From CAWBOY01 sp963790585 (GTDB lineage: Bacteria; Planctomycetota; Planctomycetia; Gemmatales; Gemmataceae), in contig CAWBOY010000008.1 of assembly GCA_963790585.1 (NCBI GenBank), positions 310,001-374,000 on the forward strand: a stretch of 64,000 nt of DNA, read 5' to 3'. Position 1 is the stretch's first letter. Every line of letters begins with the position of its first letter. This document shows positions 46,233 through 53,944 of the stretch, in pieces. The position numbers and the translations under genes are program-made. Below the pieces are notes generated by a model. It saw only the letters and a list, made by a program, of their open reading frames with translations. It searched no databases and was not told the origin of the DNA.

Positions 46233-47519
46233 ATGAATGACACTCTGTCCCTGATCCTCGGCGGCGGCCGAGGCGCGCGCCTCTATCCACTCACCAGGCA
46301 TCGGAGCGAACCCGCGGTACCCGTCGCCGGGATGTATCGGTTGATCGACGTCCCGGTCAGTAATTGTCTGAACAATCGTCTCAACCGCATTTATGTTTTG
46401 ACGCAGTTTCTAAGCGTCAGCCTGCATCGGCATATCGCCAATACCTACAACACCAATCCGTTCAATCGTGGCTTCGTCGAAGTTCTCGCCGCGCAGCAAA
46501 CCAACGATACCGCCGATTGGTATTTAGGCACGGCCGACGCCCTGCGTCAAAACATTCGCTATATCGAGTCGGAAAACGTCCGCGATGTACTCGTCCTCAG
46601 TGGCGATCAAATTTATCGCATGAACTTCCAGTCGCTCATCGAGGACCATCGCGCACGGGACGCTGATCTTACCATCGTCACCGCGCCCGTAAGCCGCGAC
46701 AGCCTGCAAAATCTTGGCGTGCTGCGCGTCGATGAGGACAATGTCGTCACGGCTTTCTCCGAGCGGCCTCACGACGAAGTCCAGCTCGAAGCAATGCGCA
46801 CTCCGGCGGATTGGCTCAATCGTCACGGTATTGCCACAACGGACCAAGATTATTTGGCCAACACGGGTATCTACCTCTTTCGCCGCCAGGCGTTGCTGGA
46901 AATGTTGCGCGCCCAACCGACCGCGGTGGATTTGGTGCGCGATCTGCTCCTGGCCAACATCGGCCGCGCCAAGATCTACGCCCACCTCTTCACCGGCTAC
47001 TGGGCCGATCTGGGGACCATCGACACCTATTACCGCGCCCACATGGCCCTAGTAACCGGACAGCTGCCCTTCGAGTTTCACAACCCCGACGGAATCATTT
47101 ACACGCGCATGCACAACCTGCCCTCAGCCCGCGTCAATGGCGCGACCCTGGAGCAGTCTCTCATCTGTGATGGCTGCACGATCGGCCAAGGCGCGACCAT
47201 TCAGCGCAGCCTCGTCGGCCAGCGTGCTCGCGTCGACCCTGCGGCAACCCTCGTCGAAACCGTCATGCTCGGCTCGGACTTTTACAAAGCGCCGAGCCGG
47301 CGCGAGGAAAACCAAAGTCGCGGCGTCCCATCCGTGGGCGTCGGTGAGGGAGCCATTGTACGGCGAGCTATATTGGATAAAGATTGCCGCATTGGAAAAG
47401 GCGCGCGGATCATCAATGCCGCCGGCGCGACCAACGCCGAGGGGCCCAATTACGTGATCCGCGATGGCATCGTCGTCATCCCGAAAGCCGCCGTCGTCCG
47501 CGATGGGGAAGTGATTTAG
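46233..47519 (+). CDS. glgC: Glucose-1-phosphate adenylyltransferase
   Basis: 428 residues from the ATG at 46233 (MNDTLSLILGGGRGARLYPL). It makes ADP-glucose from ATP and glucose-1-phosphate for glycogen. GGGRGARLYPLT is the nucleotide-binding loop. YRLIDVPVSNCLNNRLNRIY, TADALRQNIRYIE, VLVLSGDQIYRM and the ANTGIYLFRR block follow. The C-terminal left-handed helix (GCTIGQGATIQRSLVGQRAR) is intact. The usual RSKPAVP and GKYR read here RSEPAVP and GMYR (Glu26 and Met34), so the two lysines that lie by the allosteric activator site in other GlgC proteins are missing. Complete, without frameshift. It is the only glycogen gene in the window. Confidence 0.9.
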   Translation: MNDTLSLILGGGRGARLYPLTRHRSEPAVPVAGMYRLIDVPVSNCLNNRLNRIYVLTQFLSVSLHRHIANTYNTNPFNRGFVEVLAAQQTNDTADWYLGTADALRQNIRYIESENVRDVLVLSGDQIYRMNFQSLIEDHRARDADLTIVTAPVSRDSLQNLGVLRVDEDNVVTAFSERPHDEVQLEAMRTPADWLNRHGIATTDQDYLANTGIYLFRRQALLEMLRAQPTAVDLVRDLLLANIGRAKIYAHLFTGYWADLGTIDTYYRAHMALVTGQLPFEFHNPDGIIYTRMHNLPSARVNGATLEQSLICDGCTIGQGATIQRSLVGQRARVDPAATLVETVMLGSDFYKAPSRREENQSRGVPSVGVGEGAIVRRAILDKDCRIGKGARIINAAGATNAEGPNYVIRDGIVVIPKAAVVRDGEVI

Positions 47520-47616
47520 CGAAGCTAGAAGCCGCGCACGCCTCTTGAGCCTCCAAGAAATTTAGGCACAATACTCTCATACGCTCTCTTAAGAATTTTT
47601 CTCTTGGCGATACACC

Positions 47617-48892
47617 ATGCGCATTCATCTCGACTACGGCCGCACCGGGCTCGATGTCACTCTTCCCGCTGACCGCGTCGTGGGCCCGCTCTCGCTTCAG
47701 CCAGCGCCGCCAGTCGCCGATCCGGCGGCGGCTCTGGCGGAGGCTTTGGCCAAGCCGATCGGCTCGCGGCCACTGGCAGAGCTGCGCGCACGGCAAACGT
47801 TCCGCTTGCATCCTGATTTGCGACATCACCCGGCCCGTGCCGAATCAGCTGATTCTGCCGCCGTTGCTGCGCACACTGGAACAAGAGGGGATCGAGCGCA
47901 AGAACATCCTCATCCTGATCGCCACCGGGCTGCATCGACCCAATGAAGGGTCGGAACTGGTCGAGCTCGTCGGCGCCGAGATCGCGGCGAACTATCGGAT
48001 CGAGAATCATCACGGCAAAGCCATTGAAGAGCACGATTACCTTGGCATCACGTCGCGCGGCGTGCCGGTTTATCTCGATAGCCGATATTTGCGAGCGGAT
48101 TTGAAGATCACCACGGGGCTAATCGAGCCTCATCTGATGGCGGGTTACAGCGGCGGGCGGAAGGTAATCTGCCCAGGAATCGCCGGACTGGAGACAGTGA
48201 AGATCTGGCATGGGCCTAAATTCTTGGAAGACCCGCGCGCCGACTGTGGCATCGTCGAGGGGAACCCGGTCCACGAAGAGAACACGCATATCGCACTGAT
48301 GGCCGGATGCGATTTCATCGTCAACGTCTGTCTCGACGGCCAACGCCGGGTCACACATGTCGTTGCCGGCGACATGATCAAGGCCTGGGAGGATGGCGTG
48401 CGTTTCGTCGAAAAGGTGGTCAAGGCGTCCGTTAGCGAATCATGCGAAGTCGTGCTGACGACGGCGGCTGGCTATCCGCTCGACACGACCTGGTACCAGG
48501 CCATCAAGGGCCTGACCGGGGCGTTGCCGATCGTCAAGCAAGGCGGCACGATCATCCTCGCCGCCAGCCTGAGCGAGGGGTTGGGCAGTCCGGAGTTTCA
48601 GCAGGTCATGGCCGACAATCCCGATCTGAAAAAGTTCAAACAAAGGATCCTGGGCACCGACTATTTCGTCATGGACCAGTGGCAGCTCGAAGAATTGGCC
48701 AAGGTCGTCGAGCGCTGCAAGGTCAAGGTCGTCAGCGATGGCCTGTCGGCCGAGACGCTGCGGCGCTGCTACGTCGAGCCGGCCGCGTCGATCGAGCAAG
48801 CGGTAGCCGAGTCGCTGGCCGAATATGGGCCTAACGCGCGCGTCGCGGTGATTCCCAAGGGTCCGTATGTGCTGCCGTATGTAATGGCGTAG
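47617..48892 (+). CDS. larA: Nickel-dependent lactate racemase family protein (LarA-like, frameshifted)
   Basis: About 425 residues. LarA interconverts D- and L-lactate with a nickel-pincer nucleotide cofactor; the family also holds racemases of other hydroxy acids, so the substrate is not certain. N-terminus MRIHLDYGRTGLDVTLPADR. Near 47791 one base seems missing, then ACILICDITRPVPNQ continues. Key residues fit: GLHRPN, HHGKAIEEHD, SGGRKVICPGIAG with the Lys that carries the cofactor, and 16 residues later His in WHGPKF, the nickel ligand spacing of LarA (Lys184/His200). No larBCE cofactor genes lie nearby. A NikR-type regulator lies about 9 kb away (58140). Confidence 0.83.
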
Positions 48893-48934
48893 CCAGTTCC
48901 AGCAGTTATGTTCTTCCTATCCCAAGGAGCCGGA

Positions 48935-49020
48935 GCCGTGGCCGGGGTCGGTACTCCGACCCCGGTTCTCTGGAGCCGCTAGGGATGTACCGGGGTCGGA
49001 GTACCGACCCCGGCCACGGC
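48935..49020. repeat. Palindrome family C, copy 3
   Basis: GCCGTGGCCGGGGTCGGTAC to CCCCGGCCACGGC. Its loop holds GCCGCTAGGGATG and is uninterrupted. Forty bases further on, D elements have inserted at a CTAG (49056-49059). The bases right after the palindrome match those after copy 2. Confidence 0.85.
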
Positions 49021-49059
49021 TGGCGATTTATTGAATGAACTTCCGATTCAGGACACTAG

Positions 49060-49314
49060 TACTCCGTCCAGACTGAATTTACGGGTGGCACAGACATTCC
49101 TGTCTGTGCGGGAACTGAGGAATGTGCCCTTTGCTGCACAGACAGGAATGTCTGTGCCACCCGTGAATTTAGTCTAGTGCTTCGTCCAGACTAAATTTAG
49201 GGGTGGCACAGACATTCTTGTCTGTGCGGAACCGACGAATGTGCCTTTTGCTGCACAGACAGGAATGTCTGTGCCACCCCTAAATTTAGTCTGGACGGGG
49301 CACTAGACCGGGCA
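49060..49314. mobile_element. D element copy 2, interrupted by a second D element
   Basis: Left end TACTCCGTCCAGACTGAATT follows CTAG at 49056-49059. Right end, ACCGGGCA, precedes CTAG at 49315-49318, so the whole unit is bounded by a CTAG duplication. Near the right end its sequence AGTCTAG (49171-49177) opens to accept D element copy 3. The middle carries the usual GGCACAGACATTCCTGTCTG inverted repeats. No transposase. Confidence 0.78.
49178..49302. mobile_element. D element copy 3, nested in copy 2
   Basis: TGCTTCGTCCAGACTAAATT to CTGGACGGGGCA, 125 bp, flanked by CTAG at 49174-49177 and CTAG at 49303-49306. The host copy ends should read CTGGAC at this place; here it is CTAGAC, so a point change in copy 2 appears to have created the CTAG site used by copy 3. 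Confidence 0.8.
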
Positions 49315-49354
49315 CTAGAGCTGCTGTGTACTTCCAATCCCAAGGAGAGCGACG

Positions 49355-49834
49355 ATGTATACTCGCTACCTTTTGGCCCTTGTCGCATTCGCTTGCGCGC
49401 TCCCTTTGCTCGCCTCGGAAGACGAGAAACCATTAACTCCGGTCGAGGCCCGCAAGAAAGTCGGCTCGAAGATTTCGGTCAAGATGGAGGTAAGCGCCGC
49501 CAAAGACCGCCTGGAGAAGCGCGGCGAGATCTATCTTGATGCCGAGCAGGATTTTAAGAGTGAGAAGAACTTTGCCGTCGTCATCACGAAGAAAGGGGCA
49601 GCGAGCTTGAAGAAAGCCGGCATCGACGATCCCGCGGGTCATTTCAAGGGAAAAACAATCCACGCGAGCGGCGAGGTCAAGGTGGTCGACGAGGTACCGC
49701 GTATTGAGATTGATGAGGCGAAGCAGATCAAGGTGATCGAGAAGGAAACGACCCCACTCACTTCGCCTTCTCCGGCACAAACCGATACGAAAACGCTCCG
49801 AGCAATTCGCCGCGCTCGGCTTCATGACACTTGA
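49355..49834 (+). CDS. Secreted OB-fold-like planctomycete protein
   Basis: 159 residues. Signal peptide MYTRYLLALVAFACALPLLA. The body has VEARKKVGSKISVKMEVSAA, RLEKRGEIYLDAEQDFKSEK, NFAVVITKKGAASLKKAGID, and HFKGKTIHASGEVKVVDEVP with RIEIDEAKQIKVIE, a layout I associate with an OB-like beta-barrel found in exported planctomycete proteins. Function unknown. After KVIEKE (about 49748) the composition changes to Ser/Pro/Thr/Arg-rich, and this tail overlaps the convergent gene by 77 bp. A frameshift near there could have created the extra tail. Confidence 0.6.
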   Translation: MYTRYLLALVAFACALPLLASEDEKPLTPVEARKKVGSKISVKMEVSAAKDRLEKRGEIYLDAEQDFKSEKNFAVVITKKGAASLKKAGIDDPAGHFKGKTIHASGEVKVVDEVPRIEIDEAKQIKVIEKETTPLTSPSPAQTDTKTLRAIRRARLHDT

Positions 49835-50876
49835 GACACGTCGACGCCGCCCGCAGCGAACCAACCATGCGCATCGCGTTGTCCGACTTTTGCACCTCCA
49901 AATCATTGCCACGGCGCAACGATTCCAGGGATTCCTCCTCAAACGAATCCGGCGTCCGCGTCGCGGCGCCTTTGAGTTTATCCATTGCGGGCAGCTCATC
50001 CGACACATAGACGCGCGGCGAGTCGAATTTTAGGAGGCTGACCAGCTCGACCTTGGCGCATTTCCAATTATTGAGGCCGTCTGAGGCAAATACCGTTTTG
50101 TGGAGGGAGTGGGACTCGAAGCCGGCGACTTGCTTTCGTTGCTTAACGAAGCCGAAGCTCAAGGGACTGGCGAAATCGATAGAGTTGTGATCGTGTAGGT
50201 GATAAAAGGAAGAGTCTACCGGAAGGGAGAAATCCAGGTTATTAAGATCTCTAATTCCGTCAAAGGTTCTGAAGAACTCGATTCTTCTCGCATCGGTAAT
50301 TTCGAGATCCTCGTATTTGACGCGATCTGGCCACATGCGGCCAACACCGAAACCAGGACTTGAGATAAACTGCTCGACGGCATTTTTGTGAATATGCTCA
50401 AAGGTTTTTGTCCTTAATTCGCTATAGGTGAATCTACGAATCGCATCGAGCTGGTCGATGGCCCGCAGTCGTGCTTCACTCAAGCCCGACAAGTGCATGG
50501 TCAATTTCTCTTTTCTTTCGCGACTCGCTTCATAACTCAGACGATCGGCCAGCGATACGATCGGATATGTATTGCGGTAGGACCTTAATTCCATCATTTC
50601 GGGCATCACGACGACGTTGATCAAAATGATGTACGGACAAGAGGCGGCAATCACAGTGGCTATAATCCGGCATCGACGATTCATAAAAAAACAGCTTGTG
50701 AAGCCGACTAGAAAAAAGCTGGTCGAGAGGATGGGACTTGGAGCACAGAACAAACAAGCGGAAGCGACCAGAAGTCCGATGCCCACATTCCATCCGGGCG
50801 AACGTCTCTTCCGGCCGAGATTGACGCAGAGTAAAGGAATAGCGGAGCAGATTAAGGCGCGAAATAGGAGAGGCAT
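49758..50876 (-). CDS. Membrane protein with C-terminal CxxCH heme-binding-like motif
   Basis: 372 residues. Three hydrophobic segments near the N-terminus (MPLLFRALICSAIPLLCVNL, NVGIGLLVASACLFCAPSPI, and around FFLVGFTSCFFMN; more follow at IIATVIAASCPYIILINVVV). A large soluble part follows. CLKCH at residues 347-351 is a c-type heme motif in TCLKCHEAERGELLGAFSYR. In known planctomycete families this CxxCH with GELLGAFSY marks exported cytochrome-like domains; heme attachment requires that this part faces the periplasm. The gene overlaps the 3' end of the secreted OB-like gene by 77 bp (convergent). Function unknown. Confidence 0.65.
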   Translation of the reverse strand: MPLLFRALICSAIPLLCVNLGRKRRSPGWNVGIGLLVASACLFCAPSPILSTSFFLVGFTSCFFMNRRCRIIATVIAASCPYIILINVVVMPEMMELRSYRNTYPIVSLADRLSYEASRERKEKLTMHLSGLSEARLRAIDQLDAIRRFTYSELRTKTFEHIHKNAVEQFISSPGFGVGRMWPDRVKYEDLEITDARRIEFFRTFDGIRDLNNLDFSLPVDSSFYHLHDHNSIDFASPLSFGFVKQRKQVAGFESHSLHKTVFASDGLNNWKCAKVELVSLLKFDSPRVYVSDELPAMDKLKGAATRTPDSFEEESLESLRRGNDLEVQKSDNAMRMVGSLRAASTCLKCHEAERGELLGAFSYRFVPEKAK

Positions 50877-51062
50877 GCCACACTCCCGAAAGAAGGCAAT
50901 TTTGCCTGTCCCGGCACAACTCGACGCTCCCCATGCTCCCGTATGTCACTACGCGTCATACGCATCTATTCCACGAACGGTTTCGCTTCTCAGACGACCC
51001 CGATCCTGTTAAGCTACCATCTCCGAACCGGCCGCAACAGCTAAATCACTATGAGGTAGATC

Positions 51063-51634
51063 GTGTCTTCCATTTTGTATTCTCAGGCGCGAAAGGGCAT
51101 GGTCATCGTCGGCGAGGATGGCCAGCTGTATTCCGTCATAGACCGCGATCTCAATACGCCCGGCAACTGCGCGCGATTCTTAATCTGAAGCTTAAAAACT
51201 TGAAGACCGGGGCCGTCTCGCCTCGGCGCTTCAAGCCCGATGACAAAGTCGAGCTGGCTTATCTGGATAAACGAGAGATGCAATATCTCTATCAGGAAGC
51301 CGACGAGTATGTCTTCATGGACAAGGAGACGTTCGATCAGACGATCTTGTCGAAGGAATGGGTCGGCGATCAGATTCTCTATCTGCGCGAGAACGATGAC
51401 GTGCATGTCACGTTCTACGAAGGCAAAGCGCTGAGCCTGGAGCTGCCCGCGATGGTCGAGTTGAAGGTGATCGAGACCGAGCCGTCGATGAAGGGGGCCA
51501 CGGCCGCCGCCCAATTCAAGCCCGCTACCGTCGAGACTGGATTGACGGTCACGGTGCCGCCGTTCGTCACCGTCGGCGAGCGCATTCAGATTGACACGCG
51601 CACTGGTGAGTATTTGAGCCGGTCGAAGTCGTGA
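51063..51634 (+). CDS. efp: Elongation factor P (frameshifted; Asn at the tip loop)
   Basis: EF-P enters the ribosome to help join difficult residues such as prolines. GTG at 51063 starts SSILYSQARKGMVIVGEDGQ with a GAGG-type ribosome site before it; the longer open frame from 50933 is not the true N-terminus. After TPGN the reading breaks near 51169 and goes on as RAILNLKLKNLKTGAV, then YLDKREMQYLYQEADEYVFM and HVTFYEGKALSLELPAMVEL, ending with GERIQIDTRTGEYLSRSKS. One missing G (TGC for TGGC) repairs it to GNWRAIL. The tip residue, Lys34 in E. coli, is Asn35 here, before the break, so it is not caused by the frameshift. Confidence 0.88.
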
Positions 51635-51643
51635 ACATAAACA

Positions 51644-51710
51644 ACCGAGCCTGAAGCGTAAACGAAGGAGCACTATATCAGTGTAATGCCCTTACGCTTC
51701 TGGCTCGGTA
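51644..51710. repeat. Palindrome family A, copy 2
   Basis: ACCGAGCCTGAAGCGTAAACG at the left and TTACGCTTCTGGCTCGGT at the right with a central loop. It lies ten bases after the efp stop and may also end transcription there. In the rest of 51635-52106, see the separate repeats; no gene is supported. Confidence 0.65.
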
Positions 51711-51732
51711 ACACCGCGTCATTGGTGCCGTT

Positions 51733-51758
51733 CACTCGCCTACCGGCTCGCGGCTAAG
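51733..51758. repeat. Single arm of palindrome family F
   Basis: CACTCGCCTACCGGCTCGCG with GCTAAG after it matches the right arm of F at 39994-40113. Confidence 0.5.
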
Positions 51759-51829
51759 AGGGTTCGGAAAGAATGAGATGGACCGGCCCTAAAATAACGC
51801 CCTGCGCCAAGGGGGGTACCACATGCGAT

Positions 51830-51930
51830 TGTTGGCGCGACGGTCCTGGCCGCAGCGCAAAATCAACGCTGTCAAGTGGTTGCGTTAGCCGACCGTCGCG
51901 CCAAGGACATGTGCATTTTTGGCGCGACGG
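51830..51930. repeat. Cluster of GGCGCGACGGTC direct and inverted repeats
   Basis: GGCGCGACGGTC occurs near 51834 and near 51920, with the inverted form GACCGTCGCGCC near 51892. The local palindrome TTCCGCGCGGAA follows just after it. I do not recognise a gene or a named element. It could be a structured RNA, a recombination relic or another palindrome family. Confidence 0.4.
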
Positions 51931-52008
51931 TCGGCACGCGATGTTCCGCGCGGAACATTGGGGGCTACGATGGTGTTAGGCCTCAAGTCAGTTCGTCCTC
52001 TCGGGTGT

Positions 52009-52043
52009 GTGTGCCATGCTTTTGTATTCCAAAGCATGGCACA
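52009..52043. repeat. Palindrome family G, copy 4
   Basis: TGTGCCATGCTTTTGTATTC followed by CAAAGCATGGCACA, arms of 14 bases. It lies between efp and the membrane protein gene ending at 52107. Confidence 0.6.
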
Positions 52044-52106
52044 CAAAGCGTTTTGGCGAAGTCCGGTCCATCTCATTCTTTCCGAACGCTCTAAACAAAC
52101 CTCATT

Positions 52107-52823
52107 TCAATGATGTATTTGCGGAGCGGGGATCCCAAAAAACGCGGATACTCCAACCGAAATAACGAAGACAAGCGTTCCGCCGATCCAGCCGCCGATT
52201 TGGCCTCCTATGCCACTCGCCAAGGCGACAAAGGCCGCCTTCAACATCGCCCGCACCATGCGCCCGCTGCGGCTCGTCACCGGTCCTGATGGAGCGATCG
52301 CCAACGTTGGCTGCGGTCGGCCGCGGACCTTGTTGATTAGTAGAACGGCGACATACGCGGCGACCGCTGCGTAGATCGCCGCCAGCGCCAGGAAACATGC
52401 AAAGTCAAATGGGAGATGGCGATTTGGCGACCAAATCGAGACAAGGATGCCGCCGCTCCACCAAAACAGCAGGCACACTGTGGCGAGAAAAAGATACCCA
52501 AGGAGATAGTGGAATAGTAACCGGGCGACAGGATGGTCATGTAGCCGCAGCCGGTTCGCCCTGCGCAGCCGCCTTTCGATGTAGATCGTCATGCCGATCC
52601 AGAGCACGGCGTGGACGCCGAGCATCTTGAGACAGATGCTGTTGAGAACAAAGTTCCCGCCGACGAAATAGCCTTGCCTGTACCACTCGGAAACGACCAT
52701 GCTTTGATCGCTTTGAATCTTGATAAGTTCTACATCGGCCGCCTCGTGGCTTGGTTGGAAGCTACACCCTGTCATGAATAACAGGCAAAAGCACGCGAGG
52801 ATCAATCCATGACCACGGCTCAT
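52107..52823 (-). CDS. Lipoprotein with several membrane segments
   Basis: 238 residues. Signal with lipobox (MSRGHGLILACFCLLFMTGC; Cys20 the likely lipid site). Further hydrophobic segments lie at GNFVLNSICLKMLGVHAVLW, LFHYLLGYLFLATVCLLFWW and FACFLALAAIYAAVAAYVAV, with a last one at the C-terminus rich in Gly (GIGGQIGGWIGGTLVFVISV). The combination of a lipobox and a polytopic body is unusual. No recognised domain. It is on the same strand as the transglutaminase gene downstream of it by coordinates, but separated by 43 bp from that gene's end, so a link to the trio is uncertain. Confidence 0.55.
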   Translation of the reverse strand: MSRGHGLILACFCLLFMTGCSFQPSHEAADVELIKIQSDQSMVVSEWYRQGYFVGGNFVLNSICLKMLGVHAVLWIGMTIYIERRLRRANRLRLHDHPVARLLFHYLLGYLFLATVCLLFWWSGGILVSIWSPNRHLPFDFACFLALAAIYAAVAAYVAVLLINKVRGRPQPTLAIAPSGPVTSRSGRMVRAMLKAAFVALASGIGGQIGGWIGGTLVFVISVGVSAFFGIPAPQIHH

Positions 52824-52866
52824 CGGTAGGTTCCTAATTAGATCCGCAAGTTCGTCGAGCTACGCT

Positions 52867-53817
52867 TCACTGCTGCTGCGACGATCCGCCATCGTCATAA
52901 TAATTCGTAAAACGCGGCCGCGGGCGAATCGCCGTCAACGGCACGTTCAACGGCGGGAGCTGTTCCTGCCATGACAGCGACGGCAGCCGTTCCAACTCGC
53001 GCGTCTCGACGCGGACGGCGATCGTCTCCAAAACTTGACCGCGATAGATTCCCTTATTCGGCGGCACATCCGTAAAATCCCGGCCCACGGCCACCTTGAT
53101 GAACTTGTCGTCCGTGAGACGATCGTTCGTCGGATCGACGCCGACCCAGCCGAGACCCGGCAGCCATGTTTCGCACCAGGCATGGCTTTGCGACTCCTGC
53201 CCAGGCCGATGGATGTAACCGCTCACATAGCGCGCCGGGACGCCAAAGGTCCGGAGTATGCCTAGCATCAGATGCGTGAAGTCCTGACAGACACCCTTGC
53301 CCTGTTCCAATACGTCATCGATCGGCGAGCTGGAGAGCGTCGTGTAGGGAGCGTAGTCGTATTCCTCATGGATATGGTGACAGACACCTGTCACCAGTTC
53401 ACCCAATGGCATCCCGTCGCGCGGCTCCAGTTTTTTCAGTACCGGCTGGAGCAGTGGCGTCTCACGAATCGGGCCGCGGAACTTGAGAAAGTCGAACACC
53501 TCCAGGTCCGCACCTTTGAGGTCGAGCGGATACCTGGCGCGACAATCGGTCAACTGGATGGCACGCAGGTGCGTCTCGACGACACTTGCGGACAAGATAC
53601 GCACCTGTGAATGCACTTCGAGGAGATTGAAATGGTAGACCCGATTGCCAAAGCCGTCCTGATAACGGGCCAGCTCGGCGCTCGGATCGACGCGCAAATG
53701 AAACGAATGGCAGCTCTGATCCGGCCCGCTCACCGGCTCCATGCGCACTTCCGTCACGGCCTCGGTGACGGGTTCGGGATAGGTGAAACACGTTTCGTGT
53801 TGTATTTCGAGGATCAT
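52867..53817 (-). CDS. Transglutaminase-like cysteine protease of the alpha-E/ATP-grasp trio
   Basis: 316 residues from the ATG at 53817; the longer open frame is antisense noise. The N-terminal beta domain begins MILEIQHETCFTYPEPVTEA. The papain-like triad is Cys177 in GKGVCQDFTHLMLGILR, His212 in SHAWCETW and Asp228 in VDPTNDR. This family (transglutaminase_N plus core) is repeatedly found next to alpha-E and circularly permuted ATP-grasp proteins in bacteria, and a role in making or cutting a peptide modification has been proposed for the set. The next two genes upstream on this strand are exactly those partners. Complete, without frameshift. Confidence 0.88.
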   Translation of the reverse strand: MILEIQHETCFTYPEPVTEAVTEVRMEPVSGPDQSCHSFHLRVDPSAELARYQDGFGNRVYHFNLLEVHSQVRILSASVVETHLRAIQLTDCRARYPLDLKGADLEVFDFLKFRGPIRETPLLQPVLKKLEPRDGMPLGELVTGVCHHIHEEYDYAPYTTLSSSPIDDVLEQGKGVCQDFTHLMLGILRTFGVPARYVSGYIHRPGQESQSHAWCETWLPGLGWVGVDPTNDRLTDDKFIKVAVGRDFTDVPPNKGIYRGQVLETIAVRVETRELERLPSLSWQEQLPPLNVPLTAIRPRPRFTNYYDDGGSSQQQ

Positions 53818-53849
53818 GAGTGACTCGCGAGAGTATGTGGATCCCTCTA

Positions 53850-53944
53850 AGAGCCTATGCGAAAAAGGGGACGGGCACCATTGTGCGTAGCACCCTTCGA
53901 GCCGTTCCGGCAATGGTGCCCGTCCCCTTTTTCGCATAGGCTCT
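53850..53944. repeat. Palindrome I
   Basis: AGAGCCTATGCGAAAAAGGG at 53850 and its complement ending TTTCGCATAGGCTCT at 53944. Long arms carrying ACGGGCACCATTG/CAATGGTGCCCGT. The right end includes the TAG stop of the alpha-E gene, so the element abuts or overlaps it. The T-run in one direction could make it also a terminator. Confidence 0.75.

Noticed and set aside
50933..51062. Longer N-terminus for EF-P
   Set aside because: It is out of frame with the family N-terminus; GTG at 51063 gives SSILYSQARKG with a ribosome site.
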